DNA of 64,000 bases. It comes from Mesoterricola sediminis. GTDB taxonomy: Bacteria; Acidobacteriota; Holophagae; Holophagales; Holophagaceae. Shown piece after piece: positions 43,810 to 53,494 of the stretch; the stretch's first letter is position 1; each line of letters begins with the position of its first letter. The position numbers and the translations under genes are program-made. The stretch covers positions 1,550,001 through 1,614,000 of the forward strand of contig NZ_AP027081.1 of assembly GCF_030295425.1 (NCBI RefSeq), read 5' to 3'. Under the pieces are notes generated by a model. It did not search any database. It was not told the origin of the DNA and saw only the letters and a program-made list of their open reading frames with translations.

Positions 43810-44094
43810 GTGCAAATTGAGACTCATTCGAATGATTGTGCGGACAATACGAATCCGACCCTGCAGGTATTAGAAGGTGCGATACTATATCTTGGCACAT
43901 TTCCTCTTGAATCTGGATGGCTGTGTCGGCTTATTTTGAGCGATTGCTGCCGAAAACCCATCGAGATTACCGTCACTGCGTACCTATCAACAGCACGTGA
44001 CGTGAAGGATCCACAGGAGACAGAAGCTTTAATGGAGGACCCTAGGTGGTTGGCAATCGGAATCCGTTTGACGGGTGGGTCCACGCCGATGTAA
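43810..44094 (+). CDS. hypothetical small protein upstream of the PIN-like gene
   Basis: About 94 aa from GTG 43810 (TTG 43804 also in frame); the start is uncertain and no ribosome site is seen. The sequence includes LQVLEGAILYLGTFPLESGW and LCRLILSDCCRKPIEITVTA, which look like beta strands. It overlaps the next gene by 49 nt, and the GGAGG ribosome site of that gene lies inside it, suggesting coupled expression. Its start is only 16 bp from the divergent channel start, which leaves little space for promoters and weakens the call. Confidence 0.35.
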   Translation: MQIETHSNDCADNTNPTLQVLEGAILYLGTFPLESGWLCRLILSDCCRKPIEITVTAYLSTARDVKDPQETEALMEDPRWLAIGIRLTGGSTPM

Positions 44095-45314
44095 CCGAGG
44101 CAGATATTTACTTTTGGCGTGAGCACCCCTGCAATCCGGATGGTGAACTCAGGATCCTGCTTTTCCGGGAACCTGATCGGGTTGTCGGGATGTCTCCCTA
44201 TCCAGAAGAGATCGCAAAATCAAATCGCCTCATCGATTCGTTTGGCCAACGGACCTGCCTTCTGTTGGATCGTGAGAGCCTCTCAGAGCCCATGGAACAC
44301 CGCATCAGGCCCATCATCATGTTCGATTCCAATGCCATCGACTTCATGATCCACCCTTCACGGGCTGAGAATGAAGAAAAGGCCGGGGCTGGTTCAAATT
44401 GGGACCTTGAGAACGCCATCGTGGCTTCAGGGTATGGCTTGAATATAGATTTCTATGTTTACGAAGTATTTATGACAAACGGTATTTCCAAAGAGGTGCT
44501 TGAACGACTTGTTGACCCGATTGAACAACTGTTTAAGTTGCAAAATTGCCAGCAAGAGCCATGGATAAGAGAGCGGAAAAGGGTCGTGGATTTGAATTCT
44601 GCGAAACAGGTCTTTGAGGAAGCAGGAGTGAAGGACTTCAGGGGCTTGGCCAAGGTTCATATAGATATGCTCCTCGCCCGATGGAAAAACGGTATGGCTG
44701 TGACTTTCAAACATTGGGAATCCGCAAGCTATGTGATGCTCCTTAAGGCTGTACAGTTGGGTGCCGATTCCGCAAAGGAAACCGTTGAAAAAATGGAACT
44801 TCTTTGGGAGTTCGAACTTGAAGTGCTTGGTGTAAGTTTCATGCGAGAGAAAATTTTCGCAGCCCTTTACATGGAGGGACGCAGCCAACCTGCGAGGGAT
44901 TTCATATTTAAGAATATTCGCCAATCTGGTCTTCGAAGGAAATTGCGAGGCTCTGCCAGAGACCTTCTCCTTCCCCGCTTTGCCGAACGGAGCCTTGTTG
45001 CACACTTGGGCCAAGGAGAATTCCTGATCCCGCATCTGCTAACGTTTGACCGACCGCTATTGGGACTCTCGAATCCCATTCAACTCCATCACTTATATTG
45101 CAGGAATGGGGACCGCGCCTGGACTGTTGTCTATGATTTTGAACATCTTAGGACGGAATTACTTAAGGCGGTTTCCGCAGAAGTTTTAGAAACTCTCCTG
45201 TCCAATCCGGGGAGAGCCTGCCCTGAAAAAAAGGGGCTCTCCGGGATGGAATGGGATTCCTTGGTGGAGAACCTGGAATCCCAAGTCTCCCGGTTGCTTC
45301 GGGTGGCCGTTTGA
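44046..45314 (+). CDS. unknown protein with PIN-like features
   Basis: 422 aa from GTG 44046, placed 7 nt after GGAGG. At about residue 97 the stretch RPIIMFDSNAIDFMIHP resembles the first strand and acidic residue of PIN-domain ribonucleases. Later acidic positions include YEVFMTNG and a C-terminal LIPHLLTFDRPLLGL, where PIN domains carry their last aspartates. The middle is helical. A PIN-like nuclease fold is therefore suspected, not shown. It is divergent from the channel gene, AT-rich, and sits in a cargo island, so a defence or toxin role is reasonable to consider. No family recognised. Confidence 0.6.
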   Translation: MVGNRNPFDGWVHADVTEADIYFWREHPCNPDGELRILLFREPDRVVGMSPYPEEIAKSNRLIDSFGQRTCLLLDRESLSEPMEHRIRPIIMFDSNAIDFMIHPSRAENEEKAGAGSNWDLENAIVASGYGLNIDFYVYEVFMTNGISKEVLERLVDPIEQLFKLQNCQQEPWIRERKRVVDLNSAKQVFEEAGVKDFRGLAKVHIDMLLARWKNGMAVTFKHWESASYVMLLKAVQLGADSAKETVEKMELLWEFELEVLGVSFMREKIFAALYMEGRSQPARDFIFKNIRQSGLRRKLRGSARDLLLPRFAERSLVAHLGQGEFLIPHLLTFDRPLLGLSNPIQLHHLYCRNGDRAWTVVYDFEHLRTELLKAVSAEVLETLLSNPGRACPEKKGLSGMEWDSLVENLESQVSRLLRVAV

Positions 45315-45492
45315 ACCATCCATCTCCGTCTAAATGGCGAATGGCAACGACATTGGCCTTCCCAATGGGGGCCTCCCTGCCCAGCCCGCAGGATGAGCAG
45401 GCTTGTGTGCCCCGGATCTCTCCGAACAAAATCGTGCAGGAACTTGTTGGAGCCCGGCCTGCTCGACCTAGCCAATGTCGTAGATTCTTGGC

Positions 45493-45852
45493 CTAGCGCT
45501 TCTTCCCATCGCTGCTCTTCGTGGCTGATCCCGCCGCCAGCCCATGGCGATCGGCATATAGTGCAAGCGCTTCCTCGACTACGGTGCCGATGGTTGCTTC
45601 ACCCCGGGCGAGTTCTCCGCGAATCGCTCGGGCCTGGAGGTCTGCAACCAGAAGTTGAAGGAGTTCGGCCGGTCCCTGTCGGAGTCGAAGGGTGAAGGGG
45701 ATGGTCGGCTCCTTCGTTGGCCGCCCCACAGCCCGGCGCTCTGGGGATGGATCCTTGGATGTATCCAGGGCGCTTGCGGCGGCCTTTCCGGACCCTGCCT
45801 TCAGAACCTCCTGGAGTAGGGCGTCCTTCTTGATCTGTTTCGAAGGGGACAT
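45493..45852 (-). CDS. small partition-associated protein (probable ParB-like/RHH partner)
   Basis: 119 aa from ATG 45852. It starts MSPSKQIKKDALLQEVLKAG, has a central GRPTKEPTIPFTLRLRQGPA and then helices ELLQLLVADLQARA and TVVEEALALYADRHGL. The strand-helix-helix near the middle is compatible with a ribbon-helix-helix DNA-binding partner of ParA. It is 40 bp downstream of the ParA remnant on the same strand. GC-rich, unlike the cargo genes on both sides, so it probably belongs to the older scaffold of the island. Confidence 0.55.
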   Translation of the reverse strand: MSPSKQIKKDALLQEVLKAGSGKAAASALDTSKDPSPERRAVGRPTKEPTIPFTLRLRQGPAELLQLLVADLQARAIRGELARGEATIGTVVEEALALYADRHGLAAGSATKSSDGKKR

Positions 45853-45892
45853 TGAAAATTCCGAGCGTCTAGGATTTTTGACATCAAAAAAT

Positions 45893-46282
45893 CTAGACGG
45901 TTTGGAGCCAGGATTCAATCCGGGACCAAAGGGTCTTGGCCTCGTGCGCGGCGGCGCCCCCCAGGTGGACCAGGCTCTTTCCGTCCGCGAAGGCTTCAGG
46001 GAATGCGGCGCGCTCCGAAAGCCGACCCAGCAGCGGCAACTTGGCAAGCCGGAGCCCCTCCTCGACAACCCGATTCCGGGTCGTCTCCCGGAAATGGTTC
46101 AGGACCACGCCGGCCCTCAAGGCGCCGCCCCTTTCGGCAAGTTCATCCAGCGCCCGGATGGCTCGCCCCAGGGCATCCAACTCAGGGCGACCGGAACCTG
46201 ACGGCAAGATGAGGGCGTCCGCCAGGACCACCTGTCCTTGCCCCCTGCGGAAAACGGCTTGATTCATCAAAAGGTTGGACAT
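45893..46282 (-). pseudogene. parA: ParA-family ATPase, N-terminally truncated
   Basis: 129 residues match the C-terminal half of plasmid/ICE ParA proteins: VVLADALILPSGSGRPELDAL, ALDELAERGGALRAGVVLNHF and LPLLGRLSERAAFPEAF, each quoted in part. The P-loop half with the KGGVGKT motif is missing, and the open frame begins where AT-rich DNA of the esterase operon begins (about 46265). The gene was probably cut by acquisition of that operon. It should not be functional as a partition ATPase. Confidence 0.7.
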
Positions 46283-46379
46283 TACGTCTGGAAGGCATGC
46301 GTCAGAGTTTGGTAGAATTAATCAATTCATGCTTGATAAGACCGCTTTGGAGCAATAGGAGGAAGCCCTGGCCGACCTT

Positions 46380-49300
46380 TTGGCATTATCTGGAAGCCCG
46401 GGAGAGGCATCTGTTCATGTTGTGTTTATCCATGGCCTGAATGGAGACAAGCGAAAGACTTGGCTAACTCAAACCGAGCAGCCAGAGCTGTGGCCATGTT
46501 GGTTGACTGCAGATATTGAAAGCGCCTGCACCTGGACTATCGGTTACGATGCGTCACCCACAAGGTGGCATGGCTTCAGTATGGCCCTCCAAGACAGAGC
46601 AGAAAACTTACTTCCTCTCATTATAAATGAAAAGGGCTTATCGACTGGAAATATAGTCTTTGTTGGTCATAGCCTCGGTGGCTTAGTAATTAAACAGTTG
46701 CTACGATGTGCGGACAGGGAAAAAAATTTTAGTAAAGCCGCAGAATTGTTTTTACACCGGGTTAAAGGGGTTGCCTTCTTGGGAACCCCTCACTTTGGGT
46801 CTGCTTGGGCTGGTGTGGCCAGGAAGCTCGGGTCTCTGCTCCGCATGTCACCAGCAGCTGCAATTCTCGAACGTAACAATCCGGCTTTACGTGAATTAAA
46901 CCTTTGGTATAGATCTTTTTGCACTACAAATCAAGTTCAAAATCTTGTTTTGGTGGAAATGCGGCCGATGAAGAGGCTCGGGCTTGTAATTGTCACGCCT
47001 GATAGTTCGGACCCCGGGGTTGGGGTCGCGCCGATCCCAATTGATGCTGATCATGTCGGAATTGCAAAGCCAATGAACCGTAAGGCCGAGGTCTACAAGC
47101 ATTTGATTGAATTTATTAATGGCCCTTTCAATGGAATCCACTCGGACATATTATTGTCAGAATCAATTAAGCAAAATTCCTTGGAAGTCAGAGCGTTAGC
47201 AGATATATCCGAAAAACAGGCACAGGCTATTGATAGATTGGGGCATATTCTCCTGGATGAGCTGCCCCGTTGTGAGAATCCGCAGGTTATGGGGGCCTAT
47301 GGCAGGCAGATTATTGATTCCGAGGCAACAAAAAGGCTCAGAAAAATAAAAATTTCAAGATTTTTTAATGAATTCAATTTAATTGCTTCGATTAACGCTT
47401 TGCTGACAAGCGTTGAAGGCGGGGATCTGGGGAATGTCTCCGATGTCGTAAAGCTTGAAATTCTGGGATGGTGCTCGCGCTTTCTCTCCCTGACTGACTT
47501 GCATAGGGCGCGAGAAATCCTTAACCGTGCGTCAATCTATGGAGACAGCCAAACACTAATAATCGCACGTGCGTTTGTTGAAGTGCAAACGAGCGGTATT
47601 CCGACAGCACTTGGCTTGCTCGCATCCATTGATTCTTGCGTGGCAAGATCGGCTGCGTTCATGATTCTAAGAAATCACCAAGGTCTGCAGTATGCATTTG
47701 AATGGCTGGAGCAAACGGGAATTTCTGTTGACCAATTAGACTCCGAGGGGCGATTTATCGCCCTTCAGGGATGCATGCAGGAAGAGGCATGGGACATGGT
47801 TTTGAAGTTGGCAGATGGGATGGTCGAAAGTGATTTTGAACATACTCCGATATTGATGCATGCTGTTGGTGATGCATTCCTTGCAAGGGCGGTTCCGGTT
47901 GAGTTAAGGGCCAAAGTCTTGCAACAACTTCAATATGGAATCTTCCAATTCCCTCTGGCGAGTGATGCAGAGGCCCTTTCTTTCAGGCGTTCTGCTCAGG
48001 ACATGTATGAAAGGGTAGCTCAATTTGCCATGGATTTGGGATTTCAAAGGGCGGCCAATATTTCGAGCGATAAGGCTCTATGTCTTGCACTTCGGGATGT
48101 CGATCGCGAAGCAATGGCAAGGCTTGAGCTGGAAAAGAGCATGCGTGATCCAGAATGCTCTTTGCGTAGACTTCCCTTGGCGATTCAGTATGGTTTGGAT
48201 GTCGATCTTGCAGCTGCGGAAATCCAGGTTGACCGGCAGACTGTATTGAGTGGGGGCACTTCTGCGGAGGCGGCAATCGCCAGGTTTGCACTAGCTTTGG
48301 CAAAAAAAAGTCCTGCCGAAGTGGCAAGTTATCTAGATCAGCACCGATCACAGCTATTACAGCATTTAGATTCAAAAGCAATTGGGTTTATTGAGGTTGA
48401 GATGCTTTCGCGCTCGGGGCAACTTCAGAAGGCGAGCTTGCGTTTTCAGGAAATGATTTCTCTAGGGATTACTAGCTTAGAAGAATTGCGAATCCGCAAA
48501 ATAATGGACGAAGCAGCTGGGGTAGAACCGTTAACTCATCTTCTGGCGCTGTATGAGAAAAGCGGATCAATTACGGATCTGCGAAACTTGGTTAATGCCT
48601 TGGAAGAGGGCAAAGATTGGAAGAGGTTAATTCTATTCGGTTCTAAGATGTTTGAATTGACCCGGGATTTGTCTGATGCGGTCAGTTATGCAAAAGCTCT
48701 GTATGAAAATGATGAATTTCTCTCATTGGAAAAACTGTTTAATGAATTCCCTGAGATTATTGATCAATCTGAAAATTTAAGGGCTATACGATGTTGGGCG
48801 CTTTATCGGCAGGGGCGGCTTAATGAAGCCCGACTTTCCTTGCCGGGAACGCGTGCAGGTGAATTGAATGATACTGGTGCTGAATTGTTCGCTAACATAG
48901 CTATAGCATCTGGAGATTGGGAATCACTTCATGTTTTTATTGAGGAGCAGTGGGCCGCCCGGAGCACTCGAAGGCCGATGGAGCTCCTTCGTGCAGCCCG
49001 ATTGGCTCAAATGGTTGGCTCTTCAAGGTCAAGGGACTTGGTCTTTGAATCGGCCCGACTCGGTTCCGAGGATCCAAATATTTTGATTGGATGCTACGTG
49101 ATAGCAACAGAACTGGGTTGGGAGGACTCTGTGGAGGCTTCGGCCTGGTTGCAAAAGGCGGCTGGTCTTTCTGGAGAGGATGGTCCAATTCGGCATATGT
49201 CCATGGAAGAGTTGATCAATCGACAGCCTTCCTGGGAAGCGCAAACGAACCAGGTATTTAGAGTGCTTAGGAAGGGTCAGGCTCCGATCTTGGCGGCTGC

Positions 49301-50996
49301 GCAGATGTTAAATCGTTCTCTTTTGAATCTTTTTCTGGTTCCGGCCTTAGTTAACCAAGGCGAGGCTGATATTCGGAAAAGGGTGGTTATTAATTCTTTC
49401 AGTGGGGCGAGGGGACGAAATACGGCTACGCCTCGTTGTATTGCAATTGACGCGACGGCCTTGCTCACCATTGAGCTCCTTGGCTTGTCGGAAGTAGTGT
49501 TAGAACACTTTCGAGAAATAGCTATTCCTCATGGGACGCTCGGTTTGTTGCTTGAAGAGAAGCGGAAGATTCTTTTCCATCAGCCGAGTCTGGTTGCGGA
49601 TGCACATGAGCTGAGGCGCTTGCTATCGACGGGATGCTTAAAAGCATTCGAACCTTCTGTTTTGCCTGAAGCCAAGTTATCTGGTCTGATAGGGGACGCT
49701 CTAGCTGCAATGGTGGCGGATGCAAAAACTAACCATTCTTTGGACGGGAAGCCAAGGTTTGTTGTCCACCCGTTTCCGGTCTTTACGGGCTCACTCATGC
49801 AAGAAGAGGCTGACCTTTCACAATATGAAGACTATTTGTGTGGGTGTATGGCTGTTGTTGAAAGGCTAGCAAATCAAGGTGAACTTACGGCCAGCACCTA
49901 TAAGGATTGCAAAGCATACTTGATGCTTCAAGAGCAGCCATGGCCGAAGAAAAATGAAATCAATGAGCCAGCCCAAATATATTTGGATGATATTGCTGTT
50001 TCCCACTTACAGCATCTCAAGCTTCTTGCATCGTTGGAGAGATGTGGCCTGACTGCATTTGTGTCAAATTCAAAAATTGCAGAAGCTGACGCACTAATTC
50101 GTCATGAACACTATGCTGAAAAGGCAGTGGCGGTAGTTGAAGCTCTGCGGTTGCATTTGCGGGCGGGTATCGAGTGTGGCAAGGTCCGAGTTGGCCAACG
50201 ATTAACCGGAGATGACAAGGAGGGTGAACTCCGGATTGGGCAACATCCTACGCTCGCCATGCTTCCTTTGTCGGTTTCAACGGATGCCATCGTTATTGAT
50301 GATCGATTCTTTAATCAGCATGCAACTGTTTCATTTGATGGGGTTGAAAAGCCCCTGTTAACTACAATTGATGTAATTGACCTGCTCGTTGATTCTGGGG
50401 CCCTGGATAATGAACAGGCATTAACCCATAAGACAACACTACGCCTGGCAGGGATGATCCATGTTCCCCTTAGTGAAGGTGAACTTGCAACTTGCTTGTT
50501 AAACGCTCATGTAAAGGATGGCAAGCTTATCGAAACAGCAGAATTGAGAGCGATTAAAGAAAATATTCTTTTGGCCAGAATGGCTGACGTTTTGCAGATA
50601 CCTTTGGAGGTTTCGTGGCTTGATTCATTCTGTCATGCTTGCCACAGGGTCCTTCAGTCACAGTGGCAGGAGGGAGCGGATTATTGTTCGATTCGTGTCA
50701 AATCGAATTGGTTATTTGATCTGATGAATTTTCGACGATGGGCTCATAGCTATAAGGGGCTTGTCCCCAATGCTGAAGACCGTTATCGATTGCAGGTTGC
50801 AGCTCTGATGGTTCTCCCGACATGTAAATCTAATGAGGTTAGAAGGGAGTATTTTGATTGGTTTGAAAACGAAATATTGAAAGAAATCAAAGAGCGGGAT
50901 CATCCGTTGTTTAGTCTGATTGTTACAGGGGCAGCTAACTTGATTGATAGCTGTCTAAAAAATATATACGCCAATGAGGCACAAAATGACAAATGA
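46380..50996 (+). CDS. SesB-like serine esterase - TPR-like - PIN-like fusion protein
   Basis: 1538 aa. Residues 1-250 are an alpha/beta hydrolase: VVFIHGLNG, TIGYDA, nucleophile S98 in FVGHSLGGLVIKQLL, FLGTPHFGS, candidate acids D208/D211 and H225 in DADHVGIAKP, as in SERAC1/SesB esterase heads of NLR-like proteins. Residues about 280-1000 are helical with TPR-like segments (GQLQKASLRFQEMI, ALYRQGRLNEARLSL). The tail has PIN-like acidic strands: CIAIDATALL (D1024) and AIVIDDRFF (D1307/D1308). No NTPase P-loop is seen. TTG 46380 is far from AGGAGG at 46357; an in-frame CTG at 46368 is better spaced. Translationally coupled to the next gene. Likely a defence effector by inference. Confidence 0.8.
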   Translation: MALSGSPGEASVHVVFIHGLNGDKRKTWLTQTEQPELWPCWLTADIESACTWTIGYDASPTRWHGFSMALQDRAENLLPLIINEKGLSTGNIVFVGHSLGGLVIKQLLRCADREKNFSKAAELFLHRVKGVAFLGTPHFGSAWAGVARKLGSLLRMSPAAAILERNNPALRELNLWYRSFCTTNQVQNLVLVEMRPMKRLGLVIVTPDSSDPGVGVAPIPIDADHVGIAKPMNRKAEVYKHLIEFINGPFNGIHSDILLSESIKQNSLEVRALADISEKQAQAIDRLGHILLDELPRCENPQVMGAYGRQIIDSEATKRLRKIKISRFFNEFNLIASINALLTSVEGGDLGNVSDVVKLEILGWCSRFLSLTDLHRAREILNRASIYGDSQTLIIARAFVEVQTSGIPTALGLLASIDSCVARSAAFMILRNHQGLQYAFEWLEQTGISVDQLDSEGRFIALQGCMQEEAWDMVLKLADGMVESDFEHTPILMHAVGDAFLARAVPVELRAKVLQQLQYGIFQFPLASDAEALSFRRSAQDMYERVAQFAMDLGFQRAANISSDKALCLALRDVDREAMARLELEKSMRDPECSLRRLPLAIQYGLDVDLAAAEIQVDRQTVLSGGTSAEAAIARFALALAKKSPAEVASYLDQHRSQLLQHLDSKAIGFIEVEMLSRSGQLQKASLRFQEMISLGITSLEELRIRKIMDEAAGVEPLTHLLALYEKSGSITDLRNLVNALEEGKDWKRLILFGSKMFELTRDLSDAVSYAKALYENDEFLSLEKLFNEFPEIIDQSENLRAIRCWALYRQGRLNEARLSLPGTRAGELNDTGAELFANIAIASGDWESLHVFIEEQWAARSTRRPMELLRAARLAQMVGSSRSRDLVFESARLGSEDPNILIGCYVIATELGWEDSVEASAWLQKAAGLSGEDGPIRHMSMEELINRQPSWEAQTNQVFRVLRKGQAPILAAAQMLNRSLLNLFLVPALVNQGEADIRKRVVINSFSGARGRNTATPRCIAIDATALLTIELLGLSEVVLEHFREIAIPHGTLGLLLEEKRKILFHQPSLVADAHELRRLLSTGCLKAFEPSVLPEAKLSGLIGDALAAMVADAKTNHSLDGKPRFVVHPFPVFTGSLMQEEADLSQYEDYLCGCMAVVERLANQGELTASTYKDCKAYLMLQEQPWPKKNEINEPAQIYLDDIAVSHLQHLKLLASLERCGLTAFVSNSKIAEADALIRHEHYAEKAVAVVEALRLHLRAGIECGKVRVGQRLTGDDKEGELRIGQHPTLAMLPLSVSTDAIVIDDRFFNQHATVSFDGVEKPLLTTIDVIDLLVDSGALDNEQALTHKTTLRLAGMIHVPLSEGELATCLLNAHVKDGKLIETAELRAIKENILLARMADVLQIPLEVSWLDSFCHACHRVLQSQWQEGADYCSIRVKSNWLFDLMNFRRWAHSYKGLVPNAEDRYRLQVAALMVLPTCKSNEVRREYFDWFENEILKEIKERDHPLFSLIVTGAANLIDSCLKNIYANEAQNDK

Positions 50997-52911
50997 TCTT
51001 GTCCGATACGCATTGATGAACTCAGCTTTGGCATATATGCCACCACTTGTTAAATCGGCTTTGATTGAAGAAAGCGCTTTTATGTATAAACATAACCTGC
51101 AGACGACGGCTAATATTCAATTCAGGGATCTTGGCACTTCTTTCAGTCGAGAGGCTCTTTTCTCTGCGATTCGGGAAGCATTGCGAGAAAAACTTGATTG
51201 TACATATGTTGATGATAAAGATGGGTGTAGTTGGCAAATTATATTTGAAAAGTCCGATGGGGATTGCCGCATTTGCTTAAGTTTGGAAGATAAAAGGGCT
51301 TGGCTACCGCAAAGCTGGGCATTTTCGGAAGATCAGGCCGTAAGAAGTAATGGGTTTGAACGAGACGCGCATTCCGTTAATTTGATCGGCGATGTCGCGA
51401 ACGAGTGGCGGGACCGTCTTTTGAGGGCGCCAATTGAAAATGAGGATCATGAAAAATTGGTAGAACAATTTCGCTTGACTCCATTCCGTCAAACCGGTTT
51501 TTTGGCCTCTCTTTTGCGGTCGGGGGCTTGCGGCCTTCAGGACTTGGTTCCCAATAAGCATTGGTATTACGATCGGTTAGTTGGTTCTATCGAAGCGCAA
51601 GAGGATCTTTCCTCGTTTGCTGGTTCTGGGGCGAAGCACCTCATTGATCAACTTATCGATTGGAGCCGGATAGACGGTTTGAAGTTGGCATTTCTTATTT
51701 CCTCTTATCGGGGATTAAATGTAACAATTGAGAAACATGAATTTAGCGATCTGGAAATTGATGAAATCTTTTCGTGGGTTTTAAAGCAAGGTTGTCTTCT
51801 GTCAAAATTAGGCGCGATTGAACTAGGGCTTGGTATAATAGATAAGCACCCTCGGATCGAATCGTTAATTGAGAACATTGTTTCTGGTATTTTGCGTGAT
51901 GATATTAATGACGAAGATGGCGGATTTTATGCGTTGTCTACCCTTGTTGTGTTTGTTTGTAATGAATTGGCTCGCACTCGGTTGCTGTATGGAAAGCCCC
52001 CTTTTTGGATTCGTCTTGCTGCGATTGCCCAAGCATCAGTTATAGAGCGTGCAATTATCGCCTCGGGAATTAAGCGTTCTGATTTCATAGCTTGGGCTCA
52101 TGAATTTGGAGGGAAGAGATTCTATTTGCAGACTTTAATCGATCTAAGAATAGAGCCGCGGTGGCTCCCGGATTTTGTCAGTCCCCGGCAGTTAAAGTCC
52201 GAATTCCTGGGTAGGATTCTAAATGCCGCAGTGGCCAATGAGGCAAAGATTTCTTCTTCCGCTCTCCGAGAAATCTTGCTGGCTGACACAAATCAAGGAG
52301 GTTTAAAGTCTCAAATAGAGTTCCCATATCCCTTTTTGCCGGGCCCCATTGAAGGTGGAGTAAGGTCTGAAACTTCGATGCCTGACGAATATCTAGCCTT
52401 AATTGAGGAAAAATTATCCTCAAAGGACCTTGGTCCCAATTCATTTGCTGGCTTAGTGAATCTAGCGCTTATTCTACGCCTGGAGGCAGACCATGCTAGG
52501 CTTGCTGTAAATGCTCTACGTGCAGCAAAATATAGGTTGAATGAAGCTGGGGATGAGGAAGAGGTATTTGGACTGCTAAATGGCCTTGCAGTCGTTGCAG
52601 CTGTTACTAGAAGTGTTGAACTTGCGGAAGAAGTTAGCATTTTAAATCGAGTTATTCGGAAACGTGATGGTAAGAGGGACCGTGTCGGTCCGGAACTGAG
52701 GATTGGGTTGATTCTGGCTGCCGCTCACTCGGAACGAGAAAATTGGGCAACTTTCGTTGGTGACTGGTTCACCGAGTTGGCCTTTAATGTTAATTCAATT
52801 GATGATGCAAAAAGGCTTTTGGAGGATTTGCGCTGTATGTGCGAGCTTGAAGCAAGCTTGTCACCTTATTGCGGAAGGGCCGATGCTGCACTTCTTTCGA
52901 TGGTAAAATAG
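50986..52911 (+). CDS. unknown partner of the esterase-TPR-PIN protein
   Basis: 641 aa from ATG 50986, which has GAGG 6 nt upstream; ATG 50974 is in frame. Either start overlaps the end of the preceding gene by 11-23 nt, so translation is coupled. No named domain can be recognised. The N-terminal 170 residues are mixed alpha/beta with a CRICLSLEDKRAWLP strand, the rest is mostly helical with possible repeat structure (ALSTLVVFVCNELARTRLL; LALILRLEADHARLAVNAL). There is no signal peptide or clear membrane helix. Same low GC and codon use as the upstream gene. It could be a sensor, inhibitor or scaffold of the fusion protein; nothing in the sequence decides this. Confidence 0.75.
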   Translation: MTNDLVRYALMNSALAYMPPLVKSALIEESAFMYKHNLQTTANIQFRDLGTSFSREALFSAIREALREKLDCTYVDDKDGCSWQIIFEKSDGDCRICLSLEDKRAWLPQSWAFSEDQAVRSNGFERDAHSVNLIGDVANEWRDRLLRAPIENEDHEKLVEQFRLTPFRQTGFLASLLRSGACGLQDLVPNKHWYYDRLVGSIEAQEDLSSFAGSGAKHLIDQLIDWSRIDGLKLAFLISSYRGLNVTIEKHEFSDLEIDEIFSWVLKQGCLLSKLGAIELGLGIIDKHPRIESLIENIVSGILRDDINDEDGGFYALSTLVVFVCNELARTRLLYGKPPFWIRLAAIAQASVIERAIIASGIKRSDFIAWAHEFGGKRFYLQTLIDLRIEPRWLPDFVSPRQLKSEFLGRILNAAVANEAKISSSALREILLADTNQGGLKSQIEFPYPFLPGPIEGGVRSETSMPDEYLALIEEKLSSKDLGPNSFAGLVNLALILRLEADHARLAVNALRAAKYRLNEAGDEEEVFGLLNGLAVVAAVTRSVELAEEVSILNRVIRKRDGKRDRVGPELRIGLILAAAHSERENWATFVGDWFTELAFNVNSIDDAKRLLEDLRCMCELEASLSPYCGRADAALLSMVK

Positions 52912-53042
52912 ATTTTATGGCTATTTCCTATATGATTATAAACCCAATCGGGTGATATATTGTTTTTAGGTATTTTTCGTTGTTATTGAAATTGACGTTA
53001 TAGGACCGTCCATCTCTGTGTTCCAGGGTGTTGATCAGGCTA

Positions 53043-53358
53043 TTATTTAATTTCTGAGCCAATCCCGAGAAGTCCAGCAATATATTCACCGATTTCCTCA
53101 GCCACCTGAGCAAGAATCGGATCCGACCGTCGGAGATAGGTATCTTTGATCTTGCCTCTGGAGTGGCCCAAGAGGGCATCCACGACGGCCTCGTCATGGC
53201 CGAGGTCAACGCCAATTGAACCAAAGGTTCTGCGCAGGTCGTGAAGGGAGACCGCGCCCTGGGGATTGCTTTCACCTATCGCGGACGCATCTCTGAGCTT
53301 GGTCCAGGAACGCCAAAGGGATCGTTTGAGGACGGTAGGCGGAAGGCTGCCTAGAATT
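53043..53358 (-). pseudogene. 3' fragment of the island 2 integrase
   Basis: C-terminal about 105 residues of a tyrosine recombinase: LPPTVLKRSLWRSWTKL, catalytic HDLRRTF, LLGHSRGKIKDTYLRRSD with the nucleophile tyrosine. It ends at the AATTG duplication flanking IS21 copy C. Joining to the 5' fragment (55589-56494) after removing the IS and one AATTG restores a continuous 405-aa reading frame (STTAKAI + LGSLPP). Confidence 0.9.
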
Positions 53359-53494
53359 GTGTCAAGCGACATCAGAATCGACCCACCAGGCGACACGAAA
53401 ACTGACCCACCTGGTAGTTGGAAATTGAAGCCGCCGGGGTGTCCGGAGCGGAGGCCGTAGGCCGTAGCGGAGGACATCCCGGCGGGCGCGACCA

